DNA of 64,000 nucleotides from Rhodoferax ferrireducens (GTDB lineage: Bacteria > Pseudomonadota > Gammaproteobacteria > Burkholderiales > Burkholderiaceae_C), in assembly GCF_003347515.1 (NCBI RefSeq), contig NZ_QEII01000314.1:62001-126000 (forward strand), read 5' to 3'. Positions within the stretch are counted from its first letter, which is position 1. Each line of letters begins with the position of its first letter. The notes under the pieces are model-generated. The model was not told where the DNA came from, did no database searches, and worked only from the letters and a program-made list of their open reading frames with translations. Below are positions 51,502 to 60,536 of the stretch, in pieces. The position numbers were made by a program, and so were the translations under genes.

Positions 51502-51719
51502 CCGTGGATGGCGGCTGCCACGATGATGCAAATGCCCAGCGACATGGCGGCCACCACCAGCGCCAGCGCCCGGTTTTGCTTTTCGACAATTTCTTCCCAC
51601 AGGTTGTAGGGCGTGAGCTTGTCGATGATCACAAAGGCCACCAGGAAAATGATCACACCCATCAGTGCAAACATGATGGAGCCAAAAAAGGCTCCCGATT
51701 TCAACCATTCCATACCCAT
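51498..51719 (-). CDS. DUF350 (YjfL-type) small inner-membrane protein
   Basis: The 73-residue protein MGMEWLKSGAFFGSIMFALM has two membrane helices (about 12-34 and 50-70) with a charged loop (DKLTPYNLWEEIVEKQNRAL) and matches DUF350/YjfL. E. coli YjfL sits in the yjfIJKL operon next to the PspA-like YjfJ, linking the family to membrane stress. Its stop overlaps the speE GTG start, so the two are co-translated. Upstream is a 61-base palindrome and then the DUF4178 gene. Confidence 0.9.
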   Translation of the reverse strand: MGMEWLKSGAFFGSIMFALMGVIIFLVAFVIIDKLTPYNLWEEIVEKQNRALALVVAAMSLGICIIVAAAIHG

Positions 51720-51749
51720 GATGCGTTCCTTTAAAAATTCAAATCGTCG

Positions 51750-51810
51750 TCATCGCGAGCGCAGCGTGGCAATCCAGGCTGCATGGATTGCCACGCTGCG
51801 CTCGCAATGA
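51750..51810. repeat. 61-base near-perfect palindrome (REP-like) between DUF350 and DUF4178 genes
   Basis: Arms 51750-51776 and 51784-51810 pair over 26 of 27 bases around a 7-base loop. The arm contains GCGAGCGCAGCGTGGCAATC, close to a palindrome type widely scattered in Proteobacteria. As it lies inside a likely operon, it may attenuate expression or stabilise the upstream mRNA. Confidence 0.8.
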
Positions 51811-51820
51811 CAGAACAGTG

Positions 51821-53401
51821 TCATTTATGTCCACCGCCACTGGAGAAGCCGCCAAACGAGCCGCCGGAGCTGCGCGAACTGGTGCTTGAACAATTCTCGA
51901 CCTTTGGGTCGCAGCGGGAGCAGCGGCTCATCAAGAACAGGAACAGCAGGATGATGAGAAAGAGCACGATGACCGTGCCGCAGCCTACCCCTTTGGTGAG
52001 GCTGGCGGGACCGGCGTCGCTGCGCTTGAGCAGCTCTTTTTTGTCTTCCAGCTTGAAGGCCTTGGCGACGGTATCGCTCTCGATCTGGTTGCCCGCCGAC
52101 CAGGTGACTTCGTTTGGCGACTGCTCCAGCGACAGCAGGCTTTTGCCGCTGGCAAAGTCGCGGTTCGAGGTCTTTTGCCCGCGGCTGACCTGCCAGTAAA
52201 ACTCGCCGGCCACATAGGTGGTCTCGGCGCTGTAACTCTCCTTGAGCTGGTAGCGGGTGCCCAGGTACGTGGCGCTCTGGCCGTTGCTGCTCATCACCGG
52301 CGCGCCGGTGGTGGGCTTGACCACGCTCCAGCCCTCGGTCGAATCCACCAGAAGAGTAAAGCCGCGTTTGGCGTTGTAGAGCAGATACTCTTCCCAGCCA
52401 AACTGCTCGTCGGGGTCGCTCGGGTCGCGGCCCATGCGGTGCTGAAAGCCCACCACCTGCCAGTCCAGACCCTGCAGTTTGCCTACCGTGCCGAGGGCGA
52501 TCAGGGGCTTCACCGGCTCGTCCTGAATCGCGTGCTTCAGCTCCGCGCCGACGCCCTGAGACAGGTCGATGAGGCTGTTGCAGGAGGCACAGCTCACGCT
52601 CTTGCTGGTGGCCAGCAGCACCGCCACGGGCGCGCCGCAGTTGGGGCAGCTGAACTGGCGGCCTTTTTCATCCTTGACCGATTCGTCGCGCAGGCCGGAC
52701 AGCTTGAGATCGTCCAGCAACACCGATTGGCCGATGGACACATTCGGCGGCTGGGTGCCGTAGTCGATGCTCAGCACGTCACCCGGCGAACGCCCGGTGG
52801 AACTCGTTGCCAGGTTTTGCCCGATGAGCCTGGTCCCGCCCTCCGGGTTGGTGCTGCTTGTGCCCTGGCTGCGCAATTCCACCATCGCAAAGGGCTGGCC
52901 CAGCGCCGGCAGGCGCGGTAGCTCGCCCTGCGCGGACATCAGGCTCACCTGCTGGTTGGACGCAACGGTGAATGAGGTGCCGTTGATGGCGGTGGTGGCG
53001 CCAACCCGAAAGCGCTCGGCCGCCGGCAGTTCGCGCTGCAGGGCCAGGGGCGTGCTGAAAACGTAGGCGCCGTTGTCTTCGCTCAAAAAGGCGCTGCGGC
53101 CGTCCGCCAGCACAGCGTGCCACTCGGTCCAGGTGCCTTCGCCATAACGGTATTGCAGGCGGCCCACCAGTGTGAACGCCTGGCCCTTCCAGTTGCCGCT
53201 GACCTGAAGTTGCAACGGGCTGTGGTCGTCGAACAGCTCGGCCATCTTGCCGATGCGCGAGAGCGTTTCGCCACTGCGCACCACCGTGCTCTGGCAATAG
53301 GCGCAGACTGCATGGGTGGACTGCGCACTGCGGAATTCAACCGGCGCGCCGCAGCCGGGGCAGGGCGCGCGGTAGGCGCGCTGGGGGGATTCGGTGGCCA
53401 A
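51821..53401 (-). CDS. DUF4178 domain protein with two zinc ribbons
   Basis: The 526-residue protein has an N-terminal zinc ribbon (CPGCGAPVEF...CAYC, about 14-36), a first DUF4178 domain, a second ribbon (CPNCGAPVAV...CASC, about 250-275), a second DUF4178-like domain with WQVVGFQHRMGRDPSDPDEQ, one membrane helix (about 472-495) and a Gly/Ser-rich C-terminus with GGSFGGFSSGGG. It probably lies at the cytoplasmic face of the inner membrane. It is co-transcribed with the SPFH gene 2 bases away. The function is unproven. Confidence 0.88.
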   Translation of the reverse strand: MATESPQRAYRAPCPGCGAPVEFRSAQSTHAVCAYCQSTVVRSGETLSRIGKMAELFDDHSPLQLQVSGNWKGQAFTLVGRLQYRYGEGTWTEWHAVLADGRSAFLSEDNGAYVFSTPLALQRELPAAERFRVGATTAINGTSFTVASNQQVSLMSAQGELPRLPALGQPFAMVELRSQGTSSTNPEGGTRLIGQNLATSSTGRSPGDVLSIDYGTQPPNVSIGQSVLLDDLKLSGLRDESVKDEKGRQFSCPNCGAPVAVLLATSKSVSCASCNSLIDLSQGVGAELKHAIQDEPVKPLIALGTVGKLQGLDWQVVGFQHRMGRDPSDPDEQFGWEEYLLYNAKRGFTLLVDSTEGWSVVKPTTGAPVMSSNGQSATYLGTRYQLKESYSAETTYVAGEFYWQVSRGQKTSNRDFASGKSLLSLEQSPNEVTWSAGNQIESDTVAKAFKLEDKKELLKRSDAGPASLTKGVGCGTVIVLFLIILLFLFLMSRCSRCDPKVENCSSTSSRSSGGSFGGFSSGGGHK

Positions 53402-53403
53402 GC

Positions 53404-54438
53404 TCAGACCAGTTTTTTCAGCAGCTCCGCCTTCTTCGCGTCAAACTCTTCCTGCGTCAGAATGCCCTTGGCTTTGAGTTCGCCCAGTTTTTCCAACGTC
53501 GCCATCACGTCTTCGGGTTTCACGCCCACCACGGGCGCCGCAGCGGCCGGGCCGGCAGCCGCGCCGCCCTGCAAACCGGCCTGCAGGTTCTGCGCCAGCA
53601 CCTGGCCCAGGGCGACGCCTGCGCCCAGTCCCATCGCGTCCCCGGCAATGCCACCGCCACCGGAGCCGGCACCTTCGGCAAATTTCGGAATCGCCTGGGC
53701 CGTCTGGTACTGCATGAACTTCGCCATGTCGTTGCCCACCATGCCCATGCCGATTTTCTGGTCGAGGATTTTTTGCAGCTCCTCCGGCAGTGACAGGTTT
53801 TGCACCGTCATGCCTTCGAGCTTCAGGCCGATCTTGGCGAACTCGGGCGCCAGCTGCGTGGTGAGCGCCTGCGCAAACATCAGCTGGTTGGCGGCCAGGT
53901 CCAGAAATGGAATGCCGCTGCTGGCGATGGCATTGCTGATGTTTTGTAGCACCAGTCCGCGCAATTGGCCATCCAGATCGCCCACGCCGTAGCTGTCGCG
54001 CGTGCCCGAAATTTCGGTGTGGAACAGTGCCGGCGTGGCCACGCGGAAGCTGTAGTTGCCAAAGGCGCGCAGGCGTATGGCGCCAAAGTCATTGTCGCGG
54101 ATGGTGATGGGCTGGGGCGTGCCCCACTTCTGGTCGACCTGCTGGCGTGTGCTGAAAAAATACACATCGCTCTTGAAGGGTGACTCGAACAGCTTGTCCC
54201 AGTTCTTCAGGTAGGTCAGCACCGGCAAGGTCTGGGTGCCGAGCTTGTAGGTGCCGGGTCCGAACACGTCGGCAATCTTGCCCTCGTTCACAAACAGCGC
54301 CATCTGCGACTCGCGCACGGTCAGCGAGGCGCCGTTCTGGATCTCCATCTCCGCCATGGGAAAGCGCCAGGAAAGTGTGCCATCCGAGGTTTCGGTCCAC
54401 TGAATGATGTCAATGAACTGTTTCTTGATGAAGTCCAT
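53404..54438 (-). CDS. SPFH-domain protein with C-terminal SHOCT motif (YdjI-like)
   Basis: The 344-residue protein starts MDFIKKQFIDIIQWTETSDG; its SPFH/band-7-like core runs to about 270 (GKIADVFGPGTYKLGTQTLP, FKSDVYFFSTRQQVDQKWGT), followed by a Gly-rich linker and a SHOCT segment (LGELKAKGILTQEEFDAKKA). B. subtilis YdjI, of the same type, belongs to ydjFGHI with a PspA homologue. No PspA gene is seen here. First gene of the probable operon SPFH-DUF4178-DUF350-SpeE. Confidence 0.9.
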   Translation of the reverse strand: MDFIKKQFIDIIQWTETSDGTLSWRFPMAEMEIQNGASLTVRESQMALFVNEGKIADVFGPGTYKLGTQTLPVLTYLKNWDKLFESPFKSDVYFFSTRQQVDQKWGTPQPITIRDNDFGAIRLRAFGNYSFRVATPALFHTEISGTRDSYGVGDLDGQLRGLVLQNISNAIASSGIPFLDLAANQLMFAQALTTQLAPEFAKIGLKLEGMTVQNLSLPEELQKILDQKIGMGMVGNDMAKFMQYQTAQAIPKFAEGAGSGGGGIAGDAMGLGAGVALGQVLAQNLQAGLQGGAAAGPAAAAPVVGVKPEDVMATLEKLGELKAKGILTQEEFDAKKAELLKKLV

Positions 54439-54543
54439 GAGTGCCACGGGCTGCTCCTGTAGGTGGGATGGGATTGGAATGATACCCGGCGTGGGGCAAT
54501 GCGGCGCGATTTTGCGTTTTCTCAATGGAGGGTTTTTCCGGTC

Positions 54544-54559
54544 GCGATAAACGTATCGC
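54544..54559. promoter_or_regulatory. possible operator upstream of the RND efflux operon
   Basis: GCGATAAACGTATCGC has 6-base perfect arms and a 4-base centre, about 125 bases before the adaptor gene and 106 bases before the SPFH start on the other strand. It could serve either gene. There is no regulator gene next to the efflux operon, so the binding protein is unknown. Confidence 0.3.
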
Positions 54560-54683
54560 CTCAAGACTCAAAAGACGCGCGAGCCCTGCATTCGCAGATG
54601 CCGGGAATGCTGGACTGTTTGCTTCAATTTCATACAAAGCCATGTCAATTGCCCTGCACTTTGTCCCCACGAAAGCCCCGCCC

Positions 54684-55913
54684 ATGAATGGCGCCCTGCG
54701 CCAGCGCTGGAGGCGGCTGGTCCTGCTGAGCGCCTTACCGTTGGCGCTGATCGCCTGCGGCAAGTCCACGGGTGCGCCCGACGGCGCCGGGGGCGCCATG
54801 CCGCCGCCCGAGGTGGCGGTGGTCACCGTCCAGGCCAAGGCCCAGCCGGTGGAGCAGGAATATGTGGGCCAGACCGCAGGCTCGCGCGAGACCGAAGTGC
54901 GGGCGCGGGTGGCCGGCATCCTGCAAAAGCGCCTGTATGAAGAGGGCACGACGGTCAAGGCCGGCACGCCCTTGTTCCAGATTGATCCGGCCACTTTCCA
55001 GACCCAGCTCGCCTCCGCCGAGGCGGCGGTGGCGGTGGCCGAGGCCAGGCTCAACCAGGCCCGGCGTGATGCCGCCCGCCTGGGGCCGCTGGCCGCCGAA
55101 AACGCCATCAGCCAGAAGGAATTCGACGACAGCAAATCGGCGCTGGAGACCGCGCAGGCCTCGCTGAAGCAGGCCACAGCGCAAGCCCAGGAAGCGCGCC
55201 TGAACCTGGGCTATACCCGGGTCGTGGCCCCCATTGGCGGCACCACGGGCAGCGCGGCCAAGTCGGACGGCAGCCTGGTTTCCGCGGGCGACAGCCTGCT
55301 GACGACCCTGGTGCAAACCAACCCGATGTACGTGAACTTCAGCATCTCGGAAAACGACTTGCTGCGCATGACCCGGCAGGTCAGCAGCGGGCAGCTGACC
55401 GTGCCCGGCAAGCGCGCCGCCAACGGCAGTCTGGGATTCACGGTGACCGTCAGGCTGGCCGACGGCAGCCTGTACCCGCGCAGCGGCAAACTCAATTTCG
55501 CCAGCGAACGGGTCAATCCCCAGACCGGCAGCTTCGATGCGCGGGCCGAGATTCCCAATCCGGACGGCAGCCTGCGTCCCGGCCAGTTTGTCCGTGTGGT
55601 CCTGGGCGGCGCGAGTCGCCCCAACACCTTGAGCGTGCCGCAGCGTGCCGTGATCGACAGTCCGATGGGCAAGATGGTGTTCGTGGTAACCCCGGACAAC
55701 AAGCTGGCCCCGCACCCGGTGGAGCTGGACGGCTGGACCCAGGGCGAGTGGATTGTGAGCAAAGGCCTGAAAGACGGCGACCGCGTGCTGGTGGACGGTT
55801 TCATCAAGGCGCATGAGCCGGGCATGACCGTCAAGCCCGTGCCGTATGTCGCCAATGCACAGGAAAAAACCGCTGCAGCGCCCGTTAATAAAGCGTCATC
55901 CGCTACAAAATAA
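54684..55913 (+). CDS. RND efflux periplasmic adaptor (AcrA/MexA family)
   Basis: The 409-residue lipoprotein starts at MNGALRQRWRRLVLLSALPL (54684; 54642 is an in-frame alternative) with lipobox LIAC (about 25-28). It shows the lipoyl half-motifs SRETEVRARVAGILQKRLYE and GTPLFQIDPATFQ, a coiled-coil hairpin (about 95-165) with the NAISQKEFDDSK segment and the beta-barrel GQFVRVVLGGASRPNTLSVP. Joins the inner-membrane pump with the outer-membrane channel. The last 12 codons (APVNKASSATK) are encoded by a dispersed repeat. First of a three-gene operon. Confidence 0.95.
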   Translation: MNGALRQRWRRLVLLSALPLALIACGKSTGAPDGAGGAMPPPEVAVVTVQAKAQPVEQEYVGQTAGSRETEVRARVAGILQKRLYEEGTTVKAGTPLFQIDPATFQTQLASAEAAVAVAEARLNQARRDAARLGPLAAENAISQKEFDDSKSALETAQASLKQATAQAQEARLNLGYTRVVAPIGGTTGSAAKSDGSLVSAGDSLLTTLVQTNPMYVNFSISENDLLRMTRQVSSGQLTVPGKRAANGSLGFTVTVRLADGSLYPRSGKLNFASERVNPQTGSFDARAEIPNPDGSLRPGQFVRVVLGGASRPNTLSVPQRAVIDSPMGKMVFVVTPDNKLAPHPVELDGWTQGEWIVSKGLKDGDRVLVDGFIKAHEPGMTVKPVPYVANAQEKTAAAPVNKASSATK

Positions 55914-55914
55914 G
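55871..55914 (-). repeat. dispersed repeat, copy F, at the end of the adaptor gene
   Basis: CGCTGCAGCGCCCGTTAATA followed by AAGCGTCATCCGCTACAAAA and TAAGG. Aligned with copy B it shares CAGC.CCCGT, TAAGCG and GCTAC.AAAT.AGG. It supplies the last codons and the stop of the adaptor gene and continues into the ribosome site (AAGGAG) of the pump gene. Confidence 0.6.
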
Positions 55915-55926
55915 GAGCGACGTTTT

Positions 55927-58900
55927 ATGTTCTCCAGATTTTTCATCGACCGGCCGATTTTTGCGTCGGTGCTCGCGCTGTTTGTCGTGCTGGCGGGGCT
56001 GGCGTCCATGCGCATCCTGCCCGTCTCGCGTTACCCGGAAATCTCGCCACCGGTGGTCAATGTGTTCGCCATCTATCCCGGCGCCTCGGCCGAGGTGCTG
56101 GAAAGCACGGTGGCCGCGCCCATCGAGCAGTCCATCAACGGTGTCGAGCGCATGCTCTACATGGACAGCACCTCCTCGGGCGACGGCACGGTTTCGATCA
56201 ACGTCACGTTTGATGTCGGCACCGACCTGGACATCGCGGCGGTGAACGTGAACAACCGCGTCAACCAGGTGCTCTCCAAACTGCCGCAAGAAGTGCAGCG
56301 CCAAGGCCTGACGGTGTCCAAGAGTTCGGCCAATTTCCTGGTGGTGGCCACGCTCTACTCGCCGGATGATCGCTACGACACCTTGTTCATCTCCAACTAC
56401 ATCACGCAAAACGTGCTCGACGCCATCAAGCGCGTGCCCGGCACGACCAATGTGCAAGTCTTCGGTGCCAAGGATTACGCCATGCGCATTTGGCTGCGTC
56501 CGGACCGCATGGCGCAACTGGGCGTGACGGTGGCTGACATCTCCAGCGCGGTCCGCGAGCAAAACGCCCAGTACGCCGCCGGCAAGATCGGCGCACCGCC
56601 CGACAACACCGAAGAGCTGACCTTGACCGTCACCGCCCGGGGCCGCTTGCTCGAGCCCGAGCAGTTTGGCGACATCGTGATCCGCAGCGGCGACAAGGGC
56701 GCCATCGTGCGCCTGAAGGATGTGGCGCGGGTCGTGCTGGGTTCCAAGGACTACAGCTTTTATGGCCGCATCGACGGGCACCCGTCGGTGCCGGTGGGGG
56801 TCTTTCTGCAGACCGGTGCCAACGCGCTGGACACCCGCGAGGCGGTGGAGAAGACTCTGCAGGAACTCAAGGCCAAGTTCCCTGAAGGCATGACCTATTC
56901 CACACCCTACGACACCACGCCGTTCGTGACGGAATCCATTTATGAGGTGCTCAAAACCCTGGCGGAAGCCATGGTGCTGGTGTTTCTGGTCGTCTACCTG
57001 TTTCTGCAAAGCTGGCGCGCCACCATCATTCCGGCGCTGGCGGTACCCGTGTCCCTGATCGGCACCCTGGCCGGCCTGCAGCTGCTGGGCTACAGCATCA
57101 ACACGCTGACCCTGTTCGGCATGGTGCTGGCCATCGGTATCGTCGTGGATGACGCGATCGTGGTGCTGGAAAACGTCGAGCGCCTGATGCACGAAGAAAA
57201 CATGAGTCCGCGCGACGCCGCCATTGAGGCCATGCATGAGGTCACCGGGCCGGTGGTCGCCATTGTGCTGGTGCTGTGCGCAGCGTTTATTCCGGTGGCT
57301 TTTCTGGGCGGGCTGGCCGGCGAGTTGTACCGCCAGTTCTCGGTCACGATCTCGATCGCGGTGGTGCTCTCCGGCCTGGTCGCTTTGACGCTCACGCCGG
57401 CCTTGTGTGCGGTCTTCCTCAAGCCGGGGGCCGAGCGCAAGAACGCGTTTTTCAATTGGTTCAATCGCAGTTTCAGTCGCGTGACCCAACGCTACACGAA
57501 AGGTGTGGCCTTTTTTCTCAGGCGTGGCGTGCTGGGTCTGATCCTGTTCATCGCGATGGGGGCCCTGACCGGGCTGCTGTTCAAACTGGTTCCCGGCGGC
57601 CTGGTGCCGGACGAGGACCAGGGCTATTTCATAGGTGCCGTGATCCTGCCCGAAGGCTCCTCGCTGGAGCGCACCAACCAGGTCGTGAAGCAGGTGGAAG
57701 CCGCCATGTCGCCGAATAAAAATATCGAAGCGGTGTTCAGCCTGGTGGGCCTGAATTTTCTGGGCGGCGGTGGCCTCAAGTCGTCGGCGGCCACCATGTT
57801 TTTTCCACTGCGCCCGTGGGGTGAGCGCAACCAGACCGCCCAGGAACTGGTGATGGAAACCTATATGAAGACCGCCGGCATCAAGGAAGGCCTGCCGCTG
57901 GCGTTTGCCCCGCCGTCCATCCAGGGCCTGGGCCAGACCGGCGGTTTTGAGTTCTACCTGCAAAACCGGGGCGATGGCGGCGTGCGCCGGCTGGCGCAAC
58001 TGCTGCCGGGTCTGTTGGCAGAAGCCAACAAGCAGCCCGAGCTGCAAGGTGTCAAGACGATATGGCAGGCCAATTCGCCGCAGCTGTTTGTCAGCGTGGA
58101 CACCGAAAAGGCGCACGCCATGGGCGTTGTGACGGCCGACATCTACAACACCCTGGCCGCCACCCTGGGCAGCCTCTACGTGAACGACTTCAACAAGAGC
58201 GGGCGCATCTACCAGGTGCTGATGCAGGCCGAAGGCCAGTACCGCGCCAAGCCGCAGGACATTGGCGCGCTGTATGTGCGTGCCAAAACCGGCCAGATGA
58301 TCCAGATCCGCTCGGTAGCCGAAGTCACGTTTGTCGCCGGGCCGGACTCGGTGCAGCATTTCAACGCGCTGCCCGCGATCCAGATTCTGGGTGAGGCCAA
58401 ACCTGGTTACAGCTCGGGCCAGGCCATCGCCGCGATGGAACGGGTGGCCAACCAGGTGCTGCCCGGTGATGCGGCTTACGACTGGGGTGGTTCCGCCTTC
58501 CAGCAAAAGCGCAGCAGTGGTGCGGGCGGTCTGGCACTGGGGGCGGGCTTTGTGATGATCTTTTTGATTTTGGCCGCGCAGTATGAAAAGTGGTCGCTGC
58601 CGTTCTCTGTCTTGCTGGCGCTGCCGTTCGGTATTTTTGGCGCCTTCCTGGCCGTGTATTTGCGCAACTTCACCAATGATGTGTATTTTCAGATCGGCCT
58701 GGTCACGCTGCTGGGCCTGTCGGCCAAGAACGCGATTCTGATCGTGGAGTTTGCGATGATGAAGGTGCACGAAGGCCTGTCGCCAGTCGCCGGCGCGCTG
58801 GAGGCGGCGCGCTTGCGCTTTCGGCCGATTCTGATGACCTCGCTGGCCTTTATCCTGGGGGTCTCGCCGCTGGCCTTTTCCAGCGGCGCGGGCGCCGCAG

Positions 58901-59076
58901 CGCGCCAGTCGATAGGCACCGGAGTGCTGGGCGGCATGCTGGCGGCCACCTTCCTGGCGATATTTCTGGTACCGCTGCTGTTCAAGCTGGTGAACGACTG
59001 GCATTTCCGCAGCCAGCCGGAGGACTACCAGTACCTGAACAAACCGGCCCATGGCCAGGGAGCGCCCCATGGCTGA
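55927..59076 (+). CDS. RND efflux inner-membrane pump (AcrB/MexB family)
   Basis: The 1049-residue proton-driven transporter starts MFSRFFIDRPIFASVLALFV. Twelve membrane helices, two large periplasmic loops and the HAE1 motifs are seen: GIVVDDAIVVLENVERLMHE in helix 4 with the proton-relay Asp pair (DD, about 407-408), and GLSAKNAILIVEFAM with the relay Lys in helix 10. The porter domain motif YGRIDGHPSVPVGVFLQTGA is also AcrB-like. Length matches MexB/AcrB. AGGAGCG precedes the ATG. Overlaps the start of the outer-membrane gene by 8 bases. Confidence 0.97.
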   Translation: MFSRFFIDRPIFASVLALFVVLAGLASMRILPVSRYPEISPPVVNVFAIYPGASAEVLESTVAAPIEQSINGVERMLYMDSTSSGDGTVSINVTFDVGTDLDIAAVNVNNRVNQVLSKLPQEVQRQGLTVSKSSANFLVVATLYSPDDRYDTLFISNYITQNVLDAIKRVPGTTNVQVFGAKDYAMRIWLRPDRMAQLGVTVADISSAVREQNAQYAAGKIGAPPDNTEELTLTVTARGRLLEPEQFGDIVIRSGDKGAIVRLKDVARVVLGSKDYSFYGRIDGHPSVPVGVFLQTGANALDTREAVEKTLQELKAKFPEGMTYSTPYDTTPFVTESIYEVLKTLAEAMVLVFLVVYLFLQSWRATIIPALAVPVSLIGTLAGLQLLGYSINTLTLFGMVLAIGIVVDDAIVVLENVERLMHEENMSPRDAAIEAMHEVTGPVVAIVLVLCAAFIPVAFLGGLAGELYRQFSVTISIAVVLSGLVALTLTPALCAVFLKPGAERKNAFFNWFNRSFSRVTQRYTKGVAFFLRRGVLGLILFIAMGALTGLLFKLVPGGLVPDEDQGYFIGAVILPEGSSLERTNQVVKQVEAAMSPNKNIEAVFSLVGLNFLGGGGLKSSAATMFFPLRPWGERNQTAQELVMETYMKTAGIKEGLPLAFAPPSIQGLGQTGGFEFYLQNRGDGGVRRLAQLLPGLLAEANKQPELQGVKTIWQANSPQLFVSVDTEKAHAMGVVTADIYNTLAATLGSLYVNDFNKSGRIYQVLMQAEGQYRAKPQDIGALYVRAKTGQMIQIRSVAEVTFVAGPDSVQHFNALPAIQILGEAKPGYSSGQAIAAMERVANQVLPGDAAYDWGGSAFQQKRSSGAGGLALGAGFVMIFLILAAQYEKWSLPFSVLLALPFGIFGAFLAVYLRNFTNDVYFQIGLVTLLGLSAKNAILIVEFAMMKVHEGLSPVAGALEAARLRFRPILMTSLAFILGVSPLAFSSGAGAAARQSIGTGVLGGMLAATFLAIFLVPLLFKLVNDWHFRSQPEDYQYLNKPAHGQGAPHG

Positions 59077-60529
59077 GCGCACCCCCATTCGCTGTTCAAT
59101 AACTATCACTTTGGTCGCTGTCTGCGCCCTCGCAGCCTGCGCTAGCACGTCTTTAGGCCCAGCCTACCAGCGGCCTGCGCTGGCGCTGCCCGACAACTTG
59201 CCTGCGACCGGTGGCAGCGCCCGCGTGGACTGGGCGGTGTGGTGGAAAGGTTTCCAGGACCCGGTGCTGGACGCCCTGATGGCCGAGGCCGCGCGCAACA
59301 GCCAGGACCTGGCGCTGGCCAGTGCCCGCATTGCCGAAGCCCGCGCGACCCTGGCGCAGAACCAGGCCAACTTTTACCCGACGGTGGACCTGAACGCCAG
59401 CGCCGCCCGCCAGCGCGCAAGCGAAAACGCCGCCAGCTTCAATGCCGAAACCCGTCCTTACTCGACCACGCAACAACTGGGCTTGAGCGCCAGCTACGAG
59501 ATCGACTTCTGGGGCAAATACGCGCGTGCCGATGACGCCGCCCGGGCCCGTCTCCTGAGCCAGACCGCCAACCAGGGTACGGTGCTGACCACCTTGTACG
59601 CCAACGTGGCACAAAGCTATTTCGCCCTGCGCGCGCTCGATGCGCAGACCACGCTGGCGGAGCAAACCCTGGCCACCCGGCAAGAGAACCTGCGTTTGCA
59701 ACTGCGCCGCTTTGACGGCGGTGTGATCGGCGAGCTGGACCTGCGCCAAGCCGAGTCGGAGGCGGCCGGCGTCGAGGCGACCCTGCAAGCCACCCGGCAA
59801 AACCGCGGCAACGCGGAGTCCGCGCTGGCGCTGCTGCTGGGCCGCCAGCCGGCCGGCATCATGCAACCGGTGCTGACACGTGGTCTGGAGGTGGGGGCGC
59901 TGTATGCCAGCCAGTCGATTCCGGCCGATTTGCCGTCGGACGTGTTGAGCCGCCGCCCCGACGTTCTCAGTGCCGAGCAAAGCCTGGTGGCCGCCAACGC
60001 CGACATCGGGCAGGCGCGCGCCGCCTACTTCCCTAAATTGAGCCTGACGGCGGGCCTGGGGCAGCAGTCGAAAGACCTGTCCAGCCTGTTCGATCCGGCC
60101 TCCCTGTTCTGGAACCTGATGGCGAATTTGACGCAGCCGGTGTTTCGCGCTGGCGCCATCGGCGCGGTGGTGGCCGCCGCCAATGCCCGAGAGCAGCAAG
60201 CCCTGGCCCAATACACCCAGACGGTGCAAAACGCCTTTCGCGATGTGCATGATGCATTGAACAATGTAGCGGCCGGGCGCGAGATTGCCGCCACCACCAG
60301 CCGACGCATCGAGGCCCTGCGCAACACCTTGCGGCTGTCCGATCTACGCTACAAAAACGGCTACTCCAGCTACCTGGAGGTATTGAATGCCCAGCGCGAT
60401 CTGGCCCAGGCCGAATCCGCCCTGATCGACACCCAGCGCAGCCAGCTCAATGCGGTGGTCAGCCTGTACCGGGCTTTGGGGGGTGGCTGGGAGGCGCAGG
60501 GCGGGGTGGCGCAAGCGGCCACGCCCTGA
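59069..60529 (+). CDS. outer-membrane efflux lipoprotein (OprM/NodT family)
   Basis: The 486-residue protein starts at MAERTPIRCSITITLVAVCA inside the last codons of the pump gene (59051 is an alternative start); its lipobox is LAAC (about 24-27). The two tandem OEP halves show SASYEIDFWGKYARADDAAR and DLRQAESEAAGVEATLQATR; the second half has SRRPDVLSAEQSLVAANADI and LSDLRYKNGYSSYLEVLNAQ. It forms the outer-membrane channel of the tripartite pump. Substrates of the pump are not evident. Confidence 0.94.
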   Translation: MAERTPIRCSITITLVAVCALAACASTSLGPAYQRPALALPDNLPATGGSARVDWAVWWKGFQDPVLDALMAEAARNSQDLALASARIAEARATLAQNQANFYPTVDLNASAARQRASENAASFNAETRPYSTTQQLGLSASYEIDFWGKYARADDAARARLLSQTANQGTVLTTLYANVAQSYFALRALDAQTTLAEQTLATRQENLRLQLRRFDGGVIGELDLRQAESEAAGVEATLQATRQNRGNAESALALLLGRQPAGIMQPVLTRGLEVGALYASQSIPADLPSDVLSRRPDVLSAEQSLVAANADIGQARAAYFPKLSLTAGLGQQSKDLSSLFDPASLFWNLMANLTQPVFRAGAIGAVVAAANAREQQALAQYTQTVQNAFRDVHDALNNVAAGREIAATTSRRIEALRNTLRLSDLRYKNGYSSYLEVLNAQRDLAQAESALIDTQRSQLNAVVSLYRALGGGWEAQGGVAQAATP

Positions 60530-60536
60530 TGACCGC

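Noticed and set aside
59078-59110. A possible seventh copy of the dispersed repeat at the start of the outer-membrane gene (TTCAATAACTATCAC)
   Set aside because: It lacks the GACGGGGGCT core and could be ordinary signal-peptide coding sequence.
55903-59148. A 1081-codon open frame on the minus strand opposite the RND pump gene
   Set aside because: It mirrors the pump gene codon for codon in a GC-rich region, is His/Gln/Arg-rich without recognisable domains, and the plus-strand AcrB-type protein is unambiguous.
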